Source of the DNA: Ectothiorhodospiraceae bacterium 2226
GTDB lineage: Bacteria > Pseudomonadota > Gammaproteobacteria > GCA-013348725
Assembly (NCBI GenBank): GCA_013348725.1
Contig: CP054689.1
Coordinates: 1,972,501 to 2,036,500, forward strand
Direction: 5' to 3'
DNA length: 64,000 bases
Shown: one piece after another, positions 8,686 to 16,601 of the stretch
Layout of the letters: the number at the start of each line of letters is the position of its first letter
Position numbering within the stretch: the first letter of the stretch is position 1
Position numbers and translations under genes: made by a program
Notes under the pieces: generated by a model
Seen by the model: only the letters and a program-made list of their open reading frames with translations
What the model was told of the DNA's origin: nothing
Databases searched by the model: none

Positions 8686-9060
8686 GGCTAAACTCCTTGT
8701 TGAGATAGGGTCCGGTCAACGCGAGCCGGGACGATCAACGGTGGGCCCCGCGCACCAGGATCGATCGCATTCATGCGGCGGCCCGGCCGGTGCCCTGAGA
8801 CACGCCTTCATGGCGTGTCGACGCAGTGGTTCGTTCATGGAAGTCTATGAACAGCGGTGCACGGCGAACACCCTACCTAAGGGATGTTCGAGGTCGGCAG
8901 GGGATTACCCACAATGGGATATGAGCCTGCGTCGGCGCTGACACTAAACTATCGCGTCAGACATCCCAGTTGAGCGGTCGGGCGACTTCCCTGCGGCGCT
9001 GGTCCAGCGTTGCCGCGACACGCGCGGCGACCGCCGTCGACACACCGGGAGCGAGGGAGG
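8686..9060. promoter_or_regulatory. Divergent control region between dsrA and the dioxygenase/Cas6/RspA unit
   Basis: This 375-nt stretch has no convincing gene. It holds a perfect 8-bp inverted repeat (8799-8806 and 8812-8819, GACACGCC/GGCGTGTC, 5-nt loop). It also holds an 8-bp repeat with one G-T pair (8833-8840 and 8845-8852, GTTCATGG/CTATGAAC, 4-nt loop) and an imperfect CTGAC...GTCAG repeat near 8938-8962. These could be operators for a dsr regulator, or hairpins in the dsr leader RNA. I could not pick out a convincing sigma-70 promoter on either strand, so an activator-dependent promoter is possible. Confidence 0.6.
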
Positions 9061-9996
9061 ATGGCCACGGCAACGAAGCACACAGCCGCCGTCCGGCAGC
9101 GGCACGGCGGCCCGTTCGATTTGGACGACGAGCGTGCCTACCGGCGCTGGCGCGAGGCGAAGCTGCGCCGCTACCCGGCGCGTGCGGCGGATATCACTGT
9201 GCCGGTGCACGATGCGTGGCGGGTGAGCGTCGGCGAGCGGCGCGCGCTGGGCGCACTGCTCGCGAAGACGAACGTGGCTGTGGTTCGCCTGCCCCCTGAC
9301 CATCCCCTGGACCAAACGCTGGTGCGCGCGCTGGGAAGCCAGCTCGGCTTGCGCCGCCTGGATCGCAATCCCCAGGCGGGGGAGGACGGCGTCAGCCTAT
9401 TGTCGGCGCGGGACGAGGCGGGCGGGCCCGAGTTCATCCCCTATACCCGGCGTGCCTTGAGTTGGCATACCGACGGCTACTACAACACCGCGGCGCGCCA
9501 GGTCCGCGGCCTGATCATGTTCTGCGTCGAGCCCGCCGCCACCGGCGGTGACAACGCGCTGCTCGACCCCGAACTCGCCTATTTGTGGCTGCGCGACCAC
9601 GACCCCGCGCTGGTCGCGGCGCTGATGCACCCGCGCGCGATGACCATACCGGCGCACGAACAGGACGGTCGGGTGCTGCGCCCGGCGCGCAGCGGGCCCG
9701 TCTTCTCGGTCGATGAACGCGGCGCGTTGCACATGCGGTATACGGCCCGGCGCCATTCGGTCGCATGGCGCGACGACGCGCAGACCCGCTCGGCCGTGGC
9801 TTTCTTGCAGGGCATCCTGAGCGACGAGGGGCTTCCCCATCGGTTTCGGTACACGCTGCGCGCCGGGGAGGGCATCGTGTGCAACAACGTGCTGCACAAC
9901 CGCAGCGCGTTCGAGGACGACGCGGCGGAGGGGCGCGTGCGCCGAATGTATCGGGCGCGCTACTACGAACGCGTCGATGTCGGTGTGGCGGCCTAG
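9061..9996 (+). CDS. TauD/TfdA-like Fe(II)/2-oxoglutarate dioxygenase, substrate unknown
   Basis: The 311-residue protein has the 2-His-1-carboxylate iron site of this family: His136 and Asp138 in SWHTDGYYN, and a distal His279 in CNNVLHNR. An arginine near residue 295 probably binds 2-oxoglutarate. Enzymes of this fold hydroxylate and often desulfonate their substrates, but the substrate here cannot be read from sequence. I prefer the ATG at 9061, directly after a GAGGGAGG stretch, to an in-frame TTG at 9010. It is the first gene of a unit with an orphan Cas6 (6-nt gap), a DsrC-like protein and a small protein, divergent from dsrA. That suggests a role in organic or inorganic sulfur handling rather than taurine use; no taurine transporter is present. 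Confidence 0.8.
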   Translation: MATATKHTAAVRQRHGGPFDLDDERAYRRWREAKLRRYPARAADITVPVHDAWRVSVGERRALGALLAKTNVAVVRLPPDHPLDQTLVRALGSQLGLRRLDRNPQAGEDGVSLLSARDEAGGPEFIPYTRRALSWHTDGYYNTAARQVRGLIMFCVEPAATGGDNALLDPELAYLWLRDHDPALVAALMHPRAMTIPAHEQDGRVLRPARSGPVFSVDERGALHMRYTARRHSVAWRDDAQTRSAVAFLQGILSDEGLPHRFRYTLRAGEGIVCNNVLHNRSAFEDDAAEGRVRRMYRARYYERVDVGVAA

Positions 9997-10002
9997 GCGC
10001 GC

Positions 10003-10692
10003 ATGCTCTGGCAAGACGAAATCGAGGAGGACGGCGCCCCGGCATACGCCCCCGACGTCGTTGATCTGGTATTTCGCATCGAATGCCGGACGTTGCCCGT
10101 GGATCATGCGCACGCACTCAGCCGCGCGGTGCTGACCGCCTTGCCGTGGTTGGACAAGGAGCCGCGCGCGGGCATCCATACGGTGCATCCGGCGGCCTCC
10201 GGCAACGGCTGGTACCGACCCGAGGACCCGGGCGAGGGGCTGCTGCACCTGTCCCGGCGCACGCCGCTCATGCTGCGCCTGCCGCGCGAGCGCATCGAGG
10301 CCGCGCGCACCTTGTGCGGTCGGGTGCTGGACATCGACGGCCACCCGATGGCGGTAGGCGAGGCGCACGAGCGGCGCCTCGCTGCGCAGCCGACGCTATT
10401 CGCGCGCGCGGTGCTGCATCCGCCTGCGATGGCGGAGCTCGCGCTGGTCGAAAGCGTCGCCGAGCAGTTGCACCGCATGGGCATCGCCCCGCGCAAGATC
10501 CTGTGCGGCCGCCGCCACCGGCTTCGTACGCCCGCGCAGGACCTGCATGCATGCAGCGTGTTGGTGGCCGATCTGCAGCCCGCGGACGCCATCGAACTGC
10601 AGCGGCAGGGCATCGGCGAGGGCCGCCGCCTGGGCTGCGGCCTGTTCATCGGCCACAAAGGTGTGGCGCCCGTAAAACGACCGGACGATTAA
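10003..10692 (+). CDS. Orphan Cas6/Cmx6-family (I-MYXAN type) RNA endonuclease-like protein
   Basis: The 229-residue protein matches the Cmx6 form of Cas6. It has the N-terminal RTLPVDHAHAL segment (residues 29-39), a VLDIDGHPMAVGE strand pair near 108-120, and the diagnostic glycine-rich loop GIGEGRRLGCGLFIGHKG (residues 203-220). Cas6 proteins bind and cut small hairpins in CRISPR precursor RNA. No other cas gene and no repeat-spacer array is visible in the window. The gene is 6 nt after the dioxygenase and 43 nt before a DsrC paralogue, so it belongs to a sulfur-linked operon. Histidines at 35, 62, 82 and 218 could serve catalysis, but none is assigned. The family call is strong; the function in this setting is unknown. 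Confidence 0.85.
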   Translation: MLWQDEIEEDGAPAYAPDVVDLVFRIECRTLPVDHAHALSRAVLTALPWLDKEPRAGIHTVHPAASGNGWYRPEDPGEGLLHLSRRTPLMLRLPRERIEAARTLCGRVLDIDGHPMAVGEAHERRLAAQPTLFARAVLHPPAMAELALVESVAEQLHRMGIAPRKILCGRRHRLRTPAQDLHACSVLVADLQPADAIELQRQGIGEGRRLGCGLFIGHKGVAPVKRPDD

Positions 10693-10735
10693 TCGCCGCC
10701 GCGCATGCGGGCGCACGAGGAGAGGGAGGGGGAGT

Positions 10736-11077
10736 ATGAGCGTAGAAGTGGATGGCAAGTCCTTACCGACCAATGCCAACGGCTATCTCGACAACGTCGA
10801 GGACTGGAGCGAGACGGTGGCCGTGGCGATGGCTGCTAAGGAGGGTCTGGAGCTGACGCCGCGCCATTGGGATGTGATCAAGTATCTGCGCGAAGAGTAC
10901 TTCGACAACAACGGTAACCAGCCGAACACGCGCAGCATCGTGAAGGCCATGCAGGAGGCGTGGGACGACCGTTCGGTGGAGGCGCGCTCCCTGTACGAGC
11001 TATTCCCCCACGATCCCAGCAAACAGGCGGGACGGATCGCAGGGCTGCCCGAAAGCCGGCGCAAGGGCGGTTACTGA
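10736..11077 (+). CDS. RspA-type DsrC paralogue without redox cysteines
   Basis: The 113-residue protein belongs to the TusE/DsrC/DsvC family: it opens with the EVDGKSLPTNANGYL motif and keeps TPRHWDVIKYLREEYF and LYELFPHDPSKQAG. Both DsrC cysteines are absent: ACKYAGLP is replaced by AGRIAGLP, and the tail ends ESRRKGGY instead of GCV. It therefore cannot form the DsrC disulfide or trisulfide. Such forms have been called RspA and proposed as regulators, since DsrC has a helix-turn-helix-like region. A strong GAGAGGGAGG site precedes the ATG. It lies in the same unit as the dioxygenase and Cas6-like genes. A regulatory or decoy role is inference. Confidence 0.88.
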   Translation: MSVEVDGKSLPTNANGYLDNVEDWSETVAVAMAAKEGLELTPRHWDVIKYLREEYFDNNGNQPNTRSIVKAMQEAWDDRSVEARSLYELFPHDPSKQAGRIAGLPESRRKGGY

Positions 11078-11167
11078 ACCGACGCCGATACACCTTCGGA
11101 GATATGGAGGGCGGGCGTAGGCCGATGTAAGGTCTCTTCAAGCCCGCCGTTGCGAGGAGAGTTGATC

Positions 11168-11371
11168 ATGTCCGAGAAGCAAGAGCTGATCAAAAAGATG
11201 CTGGAGATGCAGAAGCGCTTCATTGCCTACGAGCAGGAGCACGGACTCGATCCCGAGGAGTATTACGTGCCCGCCGAGAATCATCCGCTGCACAACTACC
11301 GCCAGGAGTACAAGGAGGCGGCAATGAGGGTGGTGGAACTCGCGCACGCCGAGAAGGGTTCCCGCAGCTAA
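11168..11371 (+). CDS. Small helical protein of unknown function, 67 aa
   Basis: The reading frame from the ATG at 11168 follows a GCGAGGAGA ribosome-binding site 7 nt upstream. The product is strongly charged and predicted mostly helical (KKMLEMQKRFIAYEQEH, then YRQEYKEAAMRVVELAH), with a central LDPEEYYVP segment. It has no membrane segment and no cysteine. It ends the four-gene unit, 90 nt after the DsrC paralogue. I believe similar small proteins sit near dsr or DsrC-like genes in other sulfur oxidisers, but this is from memory. No function is assigned. Confidence 0.75.
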   Translation: MSEKQELIKKMLEMQKRFIAYEQEHGLDPEEYYVPAENHPLHNYRQEYKEAAMRVVELAHAEKGSRS

Positions 11372-11553
11372 GGATACCGCCGGGAGGTTCCTCGCGCGGG
11401 CTTCCCGAAGCGGCACATGGACGTGCACGCGCCGTCCCAACCCAGGTCGCCGCGGGCGAGCTTTTGGTTCGGGAACGCTTACCCCGCCCCACCCAGCCCG
11501 CAGCGACGTCATCCCGTTCCCGTTCGGTCTCGCGCGGCGCCTCGCCTCGTCCG

Positions 11554-14385
11554 TTAGAACGCGCCGCCCAGTGCCGCGTACACCTGGTTGCCGCCGCCCA
11601 CCTCCCGATCGAAGCCGTGCGCATAGCCCACGCGCACGCGCAGGCCCAGCCGATAGCCGGCGGTGACGTCGAGCACCGCCTCGGCGCCGGCGCCGGGATG
11701 CAGGCGACTCGGCCGCGCGTCGTCCCAGGTCGCGCCACCCTCGACGAACAACCGCCCGGACCAGCGGTGCAACCCCAGCGGCGGCGCCATGATGCCGCGC
11801 TCAACCAGTGCCAGCGGGAAGCGATACTCGACGCTCGCCAGGCTCATGCGACGCCCGCGCAACTCGGGATGGCCGTCGGCGTAACCGCGCAGACTATAGG
11901 AGCGGCGGTTGAACGCCGGACCGGTCGGGGTCAGCGTGTCCACCGCGAGATCGGAGCGCACTCCGCCCAGGGCGAACGGGCGCGGGGTGTCGGTGCCCCA
12001 ACCCTGTAGCGCGCGCAGCGCCAGCACGTGCGTGCCGCCGAGGTGCAGGTACTCGCGCCAGTCCAGCGTGTACACCTCGCCGCGGTAGTCGCTGTCGGCC
12101 ACGCTGTGCTCGGCCACCAGGCGCACACGGCGACCGTCCTGCTCGCTGATCGACAGGCGGAAGGCGTTGCTGTCGCGATAGTGCAGGGCGATGCCCACGA
12201 GGTCGTCGCGCAGATCGGCGCGCGGCGGCGCATCCTCGCCCAGGCGCCGGTCTTCGCTCAGCTCGTGCACCCCGCCGAGGTACAGGTTCCAGGCGTGGTA
12301 GAGGCGGGTGCGCGGCAGGCGCCAGGCGAGCGCCGCGCGGTGGTGGCGGCGCACGCGCTCGAACTCGCCGCCCTCGCGTAGGACCTCGTTGTAGCGGGCG
12401 TACGAGAGGAACCAGCGGTCGGAATAGACGTAGGCCAAGCTGCCGAGCAGGCTCTCGTCGCTGAGGTCCACCACCGGCTGCACCGCGTAGTAGTGAATGC
12501 CGAGGGGATCCAGTCCGAAGGTGAAGGCGCCGACCTCCTGCACGTCCTCGTCCAGCACCAGGTAGGGAAACCACAGCCGCGGGCGCAGTGCCGAACCGGG
12601 CCGATAGGCCTCCACCGGCGCGTCGGCCGCGGCCAAGGGCGGGGCGGCGCGCGGCGCCTCGGGTGGCGGTGGGGTCGGGCGTGCCGTGGGCGCTTCCAGG
12701 CGGTAGAGGTCGTAGCCCTGCGACCCGTAGCCGAGATAGTACAGGGCGCCGTCGGCGCCCTCGCTGGGCTGGAAGGCGCCCGTCTCGACCCGCGTCAGGG
12801 TTTCCAGCGCGCCATCGCTCAGGCGCAGACGGCGCAGGTCGTACACGCCGCCGTGGTCGGAGGTGAATAACACACTTTGGCCGTCGCGGCTGTAGCGCGG
12901 GTGCTGCACGTGGCGGCCGTCGTCGGTCAGGCGCCGCCAGGTCCCGTCGGCGAGGGTCAGTTCGTGTAGATCGCCGCCCGCGCCGCGCGCGCTGCGGCTG
13001 AGCAGCAGACGCTCGCCGTCGGGCGCGTAGTCGGGCTGGGCGAACAGCTCGCCGTCGACGCCGCGGGCCAGCACCGCCTGAAAGCGCCCGCGCGCATCCA
13101 GCCGATGCAGCTCGCTGCGTCCCGTCTCGAAGCGCACGGCGGCGATGGCGTCGCCGCTCGGGTGCCAGGCGGCATCGCGGTAGCGCGCGCAGTGCGTGAG
13201 GCGCTGTGGGCGGCGCGCGCCGTGGGCGAGCAGGTAGAGGTCGTAATAGACCCGGTACTCGCGACATACCTCAGGCTGCGCGATGAGGACGCCCGCCTCG
13301 GGGTGGACGCGAATGCGGGCGCCGTCGTTCAGCGCTGTCACCCGGGTCAGGCGGCCATCGGGGCTGCGGTGCATCAGCGCGGGCCGCCGTTGGCCGTCGG
13401 CGCGCACGAAGTACACCGAGCCGTCGGCCATGGCCTGCAGGTTGCCGCCCTGGCCGCGCCCGGCATAGCCACCCTCGGTGAGCGCCGCGCCCTCGCCCGG
13501 GCCGGCGGCGCGGATCGCGGCCAGTTGCGGTGCATAGCGTGCGTGCAGGTGGCGCTCGAATTCCGCCCACAGGGCCGGGAAGTCCTTGCCGAACACGCGG
13601 CGCGCGGTGCCGTTCAACTGAAACGGGATCAGTTGACCGCTGTAGGCGTGGATGAACGCGGCCACGCGCTCCGCGCCGTACTCGGCCTCCAGGAACTGGA
13701 AGAAATAGACCCCGTACAGATAAGGCACGGTGCCGGCCGGCCAGCTGGCGTTGGGCACGTTCACCTGAGCGAGCGGGCGCACCCCGTCGCGTACCTCGGT
13801 GCGCATCAGCATGTCGAACTCGGCGGCCTCGCCGCGGCCCGCGCCGTGGCCGTGCGTGCCCTCGTAATGGGTGGCCAGGCCCTCGATCAGCCAAGTCGGC
13901 TGGAACAGGTTGGGGAAGGTGAACAAATGGCGGCCGAACACGCCGCGCAGCGCCCGCGGGCCGGCGTGGGCGCGGTCCAGGTGCAGCACGTGGGCGTACT
14001 CGTGCGTGATCAGCGTGTCCAGCCACTGCGCGCGGTCCTCGGCTTCCAGGAAGGCGCCGGCCTCGGGCGGGCTGACCCACAGCAGCATGAGATTGTACGG
14101 ATAGGGTGTGGCAAGCCCGTTGGGGAAGTCGGAGGTGTCGGTCAGTACCACCTCGGTCTTCCCGATCGGCCGCCAGGCGAGGGGCTCCGTGAGGCGGCGG
14201 TGAACCGCTTCGGCGATGGCGCCCACCTCGCGCGCGAGGGCCTCCTCACCGTGAAAATGAATGCGAAAGTGATCGGTTTCCAGCGTGCGCCAATCGAGCC
14301 GCGGGTCCTGTGGCACGAAGGCGTGGCCGAGGGCGGTACAGGTCAGCAGTAGGCAGGCGCTCACGGCGCGCAGCAGGTGAACCAT
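11554..14385 (-). CDS. Outer-membrane protein with HExxH peptidase, beta-propeller and C-terminal barrel
   Basis: The 943-residue protein begins with a signal peptide (residues 1-22). A gluzincin-like metallopeptidase domain follows, with HEYAH at 128-132 and a downstream Glu168 in WLIEGLATHYEG as likely third zinc ligand. Residues 290-600 contain TolB/PD40-like propeller repeats (for example ARYRDAAWHPSGDAIAAVRF and HVQHPRYSRDGQSVLF). The last 300 or so residues look like an outer-membrane beta-barrel of the BamA/surface-antigen type, ending in a terminal phenylalanine. The protein probably sits in the outer membrane, with the peptidase in the periplasm or at the surface. Its substrate is unknown. 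It is a single gene, 52 nt after the minus-strand peptidase gene. Confidence 0.78.
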   Translation of the reverse strand: MVHLLRAVSACLLLTCTALGHAFVPQDPRLDWRTLETDHFRIHFHGEEALAREVGAIAEAVHRRLTEPLAWRPIGKTEVVLTDTSDFPNGLATPYPYNLMLLWVSPPEAGAFLEAEDRAQWLDTLITHEYAHVLHLDRAHAGPRALRGVFGRHLFTFPNLFQPTWLIEGLATHYEGTHGHGAGRGEAAEFDMLMRTEVRDGVRPLAQVNVPNASWPAGTVPYLYGVYFFQFLEAEYGAERVAAFIHAYSGQLIPFQLNGTARRVFGKDFPALWAEFERHLHARYAPQLAAIRAAGPGEGAALTEGGYAGRGQGGNLQAMADGSVYFVRADGQRRPALMHRSPDGRLTRVTALNDGARIRVHPEAGVLIAQPEVCREYRVYYDLYLLAHGARRPQRLTHCARYRDAAWHPSGDAIAAVRFETGRSELHRLDARGRFQAVLARGVDGELFAQPDYAPDGERLLLSRSARGAGGDLHELTLADGTWRRLTDDGRHVQHPRYSRDGQSVLFTSDHGGVYDLRRLRLSDGALETLTRVETGAFQPSEGADGALYYLGYGSQGYDLYRLEAPTARPTPPPPEAPRAAPPLAAADAPVEAYRPGSALRPRLWFPYLVLDEDVQEVGAFTFGLDPLGIHYYAVQPVVDLSDESLLGSLAYVYSDRWFLSYARYNEVLREGGEFERVRRHHRAALAWRLPRTRLYHAWNLYLGGVHELSEDRRLGEDAPPRADLRDDLVGIALHYRDSNAFRLSISEQDGRRVRLVAEHSVADSDYRGEVYTLDWREYLHLGGTHVLALRALQGWGTDTPRPFALGGVRSDLAVDTLTPTGPAFNRRSYSLRGYADGHPELRGRRMSLASVEYRFPLALVERGIMAPPLGLHRWSGRLFVEGGATWDDARPSRLHPGAGAEAVLDVTAGYRLGLRVRVGYAHGFDREVGGGNQVYAALGGAF

Positions 14386-14437
14386 GGTGTCGATCCGTTC
14401 GGCGCGCGGCGGCGCCTTGTTCTCGTTGGGGCGCGCG

Positions 14438-15508
14438 TCAGGATGCGGTGGCGCTGATCAGCTCGTGCACGAAGCGCAACTTGGTCTTGACCGGCCCGGT
14501 CAGCGCGAAGGGGTAGGCGTCTTCCAGCCCCATGCTGCGGTTCAAGGCGTTGAGCGCGGCGGCCAGCTGTTCCCAGCGCGCAAGCAGCACGTCGAAGTCG
14601 TCCTGGGCGGGCGTATCCGGCGTGGGCGGCGGCGGCACCGGCTCGCCGTGCAGCGCGAAGCCGCAGTGGAACGCGGTGTCCAGGCCGTCGACGATGTGCA
14701 GGTAGTGGGCCCAGGTCTCGGCCCAGTCCTCCCACGGGTGGGCGGAGGCATAGGCGCTGATGTAGCGCTCGGCCCAGTCCACCGGCGGCCCCTGCTCATA
14801 ATGGCGTCGCAGCGCCTCCTGGTACGGCGCGCGCTCGTCGCCGAACAGGGCCCGGTAGGGGGCGAGCCAGGACGTGTTCCACACCAGGCGCTGCCAATAG
14901 TAATGGCCGATCTCGTGGCGAAAGTGGCCGATCAGCGTGCGGTAGCGCTCGTTCATCTGCTCGCGCATGGCCTCACGGCTGCTCGGATCGGCCTCCGCCA
15001 GGTTGAGGGTGATGACCCCGTTCGCATGCCCGGTCAGCACCGGCTGCTCGCCCACCTCGTCGGAGAACTCCGCGCCGCTGCGGTCCTCGAGAAACTGAAA
15101 CGACAGCCCGGTGGCGGGATCCTCATCCCGTCCCACCACCGGCAGGCGCAACGCATGCAGGGTATGCAGCAGCCGACGCTTGGCCGCCTCGATGCGGTAC
15201 CAGCGCTCGCGGTTGGGTGCGGCGGAGAGGTTGGGGATCACCTGGCTCAGGCGGCAGGAGCGACACAGGGGCTGCGGGTCGTCCGCCGCCACCATCCAGT
15301 TGCACACGTGCTCGCGCGCATAGTTGATGCACTTGCGGTAGTGCTGCGGCCCGTTCGGCGTGGGCGCGCGCCACGTGCCCGGCGCCTCCTCGTCCAGCGC
15401 CACCAGTTCCCCGAGCTCGGGCAGATAGCCGAGGGTCGCGCCGCAGGCCAGGCACAGGGTGTTCTCGAAGTACACCGTATTGCCGCAGCGGCAGCGGAAG
15501 TTCTTCAT
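14438..15508 (-). CDS. Zinc-ribbon plus putative zinc metallopeptidase protein
   Basis: The 356-residue protein opens with a four-cysteine zinc ribbon ([18 protein letters not shown]). A second cysteine pair (CRSC) lies near residue 82. A peptidase-like domain follows with HEIGHYYW, an HExxH site, then a conserved [19 protein letters not shown] segment. This is the layout of the putative zinc-binding metallopeptidase family formerly listed as a DUF. It is cytoplasmic, with no signal peptide. The start is the ATG at 15506-15508, which overlaps the msrB stop by 4 nt (ATGA), so the two are translationally coupled. Its substrate is unknown; coupling to methionine sulfoxide repair hints at oxidative protein damage. 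Confidence 0.8.
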   Translation of the reverse strand: MKNFRCRCGNTVYFENTLCLACGATLGYLPELGELVALDEEAPGTWRAPTPNGPQHYRKCINYAREHVCNWMVAADDPQPLCRSCRLSQVIPNLSAAPNRERWYRIEAAKRRLLHTLHALRLPVVGRDEDPATGLSFQFLEDRSGAEFSDEVGEQPVLTGHANGVITLNLAEADPSSREAMREQMNERYRTLIGHFRHEIGHYYWQRLVWNTSWLAPYRALFGDERAPYQEALRRHYEQGPPVDWAERYISAYASAHPWEDWAETWAHYLHIVDGLDTAFHCGFALHGEPVPPPPTPDTPAQDDFDVLLARWEQLAAALNALNRSMGLEDAYPFALTGPVKTKLRFVHELISATAS

Positions 15509-15909
15509 GCGCGCTTGGCGGGTTCGAACTCGAGCGCGGCCGAGTTGATGCAGTAGCGCAGCCCGGTGGGCGGCGGGCCGTCCGGGAAGACGTGGCCCAA
15601 ATGGGCGTCGCAGCGGGCGCAGCGCACCTCCGTGCGGGCCATGCCGAGGCTGCGGTCCTCGTGCGTCTCCACCGCATCGTCCCGCACCGGCGCCCAGTAG
15701 CTGGGCCAGCCGCTGCCCGAATCGTACTTGTGCTCGGCGCTGAACAGCGCGGCCCCGCAGGCCACGCAGCGGTAGGTGCCGGGCTCCTTGTGCTGGTAGT
15801 ACTTGCCGGTGTACGGGCGTTCGGTGCCCGCCTCGCGCGTGACGTGGTACTGCTCCTCGGTCAACGCCGCGCGCCACTCGGCCTCGCTCCTGCGTATCTT
15901 GTCGGTCAT
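15505..15909 (-). CDS. msrB: Peptide methionine (R)-S-oxide reductase MsrB
   Basis: The 134-residue enzyme reduces the R epimer of methionine sulfoxide in proteins. The catalytic cysteine is Cys120 in [12 protein letters not shown]. Four structural zinc cysteines lie at 48, 51, 97 and 100, and the substrate-site SGSGWPSYW motif is present near residue 64. No second resolving cysteine or selenocysteine is evident. It is the first gene of a two-gene unit with the zinc peptidase and is divergent from arfB. Confidence 0.95.
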   Translation of the reverse strand: MTDKIRRSEAEWRAALTEEQYHVTREAGTERPYTGKYYQHKEPGTYRCVACGAALFSAEHKYDSGSGWPSYWAPVRDDAVETHEDRSLGMARTEVRCARCDAHLGHVFPDGPPPTGLRYCINSAALEFEPAKRA

Positions 15910-15956
15910 GTCGCCTCCCGATGCTCGGCCGGATCGTGAACCGAATGTCTATTAAA

Positions 15957-15990
15957 GGCCTGAATCGATCCACCGTGGATCCCTCAGGCC
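15957..15990. promoter_or_regulatory. Long two-part hairpin in the msrB-arfB divergent region
   Basis: Nested inverted repeats form one extended stem: outer arms 15957-15963 and 15984-15990 (GGCCTGA/TCAGGCC) and inner arms 15967-15973 and 15975-15981 (GATCCAC/GTGGATC), with small bulges between. It could fold in RNA from either strand or act as an operator. It lies 48 nt upstream of the msrB start and about 150 nt upstream of arfB. Confidence 0.5.
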
Positions 15991-16075
15991 ACGCGCAGCG
16001 AAAAGCGTGGTTCTCGCGTCGCGACGTCATCCATGCATTAGGGCCCCCGCCAACGGCGGCACATCCTGTGCCGTG

Positions 16076-16110
16076 GGGAGCGCCAAATTGATCAGCGCTC
16101 CCTTATTATT
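16076..16110 (+). terminator. Terminator-like hairpin in the arfB leader
   Basis: An 8-bp perfect stem (16076-16083 and 16095-16102, GGGAGCGC/GCGCTCCC) with an 11-nt loop is followed by TTATTATT. It lies 35 nt upstream of the arfB start codon on the same strand. It may attenuate arfB transcription or end a short upstream transcript. Confidence 0.5.
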
Positions 16111-16137
16111 GCCGAAGCCCGCGCCAGAAGGATTGCC

Positions 16138-16560
16138 ATGATTTCCATCAACCACCAGATCGCCCTGCCGCCCGAGGAACTCGAGTTCCATTTCATCCGC
16201 AGTGCCGGGCCCGGCGGCCAGAACGTGAACAAGGTGGCGAGCGCGGTGCAGCTGCGCTTCGATGCCGCGCACAGTCCGTCCCTGCCGGAACCCGTCCGCG
16301 CGCGCCTGCGCAGCGTGGCGGGCCGGCGCATGAGTGCCGACGGGGTGATCGTCATCACCGCCCGCACCCACCGCAGCCAGGCGCGCAACCGCGATGAAGC
16401 CGTGCAGCGGCTCATCGCGCTGATTCAGCAGGCCGCCACGGCGCCCACCCGGCGCAAGGCCACCCGCCCGTCGCGCGCGCAGCGCGAGCGCCGCCTGGCC
16501 GACAAGCGTCGGCGCAGCGAGCGCAAACGGGCGCGGAGCTCGCCTGGGACGCATGACTAG
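16138..16560 (+). CDS. arfB: Alternative ribosome-rescue factor ArfB (peptidyl-tRNA hydrolase)
   Basis: The 140-residue protein is a codon-independent release factor homologue. It carries the catalytic GGQ at residues 26-28 (SAGPGGQNVNK) and a long, highly basic C-terminal tail (TRRKATRPSRAQRERR onward) that enters the empty mRNA channel of stalled ribosomes. It hydrolyses peptidyl-tRNA on non-stop ribosomes as a back-up to tmRNA. Length and domain layout match ArfB (YaeJ) rather than a full release factor. The gene appears monocistronic and has a structured leader. Confidence 0.94.
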   Translation: MISINHQIALPPEELEFHFIRSAGPGGQNVNKVASAVQLRFDAAHSPSLPEPVRARLRSVAGRRMSADGVIVITARTHRSQARNRDEAVQRLIALIQQAATAPTRRKATRPSRAQRERRLADKRRRSERKRARSSPGTHD

Positions 16561-16601
16561 GGCGCGTCCCGCACCCATTGATTTTCACGGCGTCAGCAGC
16601 T

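Noticed and set aside
8686-11553. CRISPR array beside the Cas6-like gene
   Set aside because: No regularly spaced direct repeats are visible; the hairpins are single copies with different arms.
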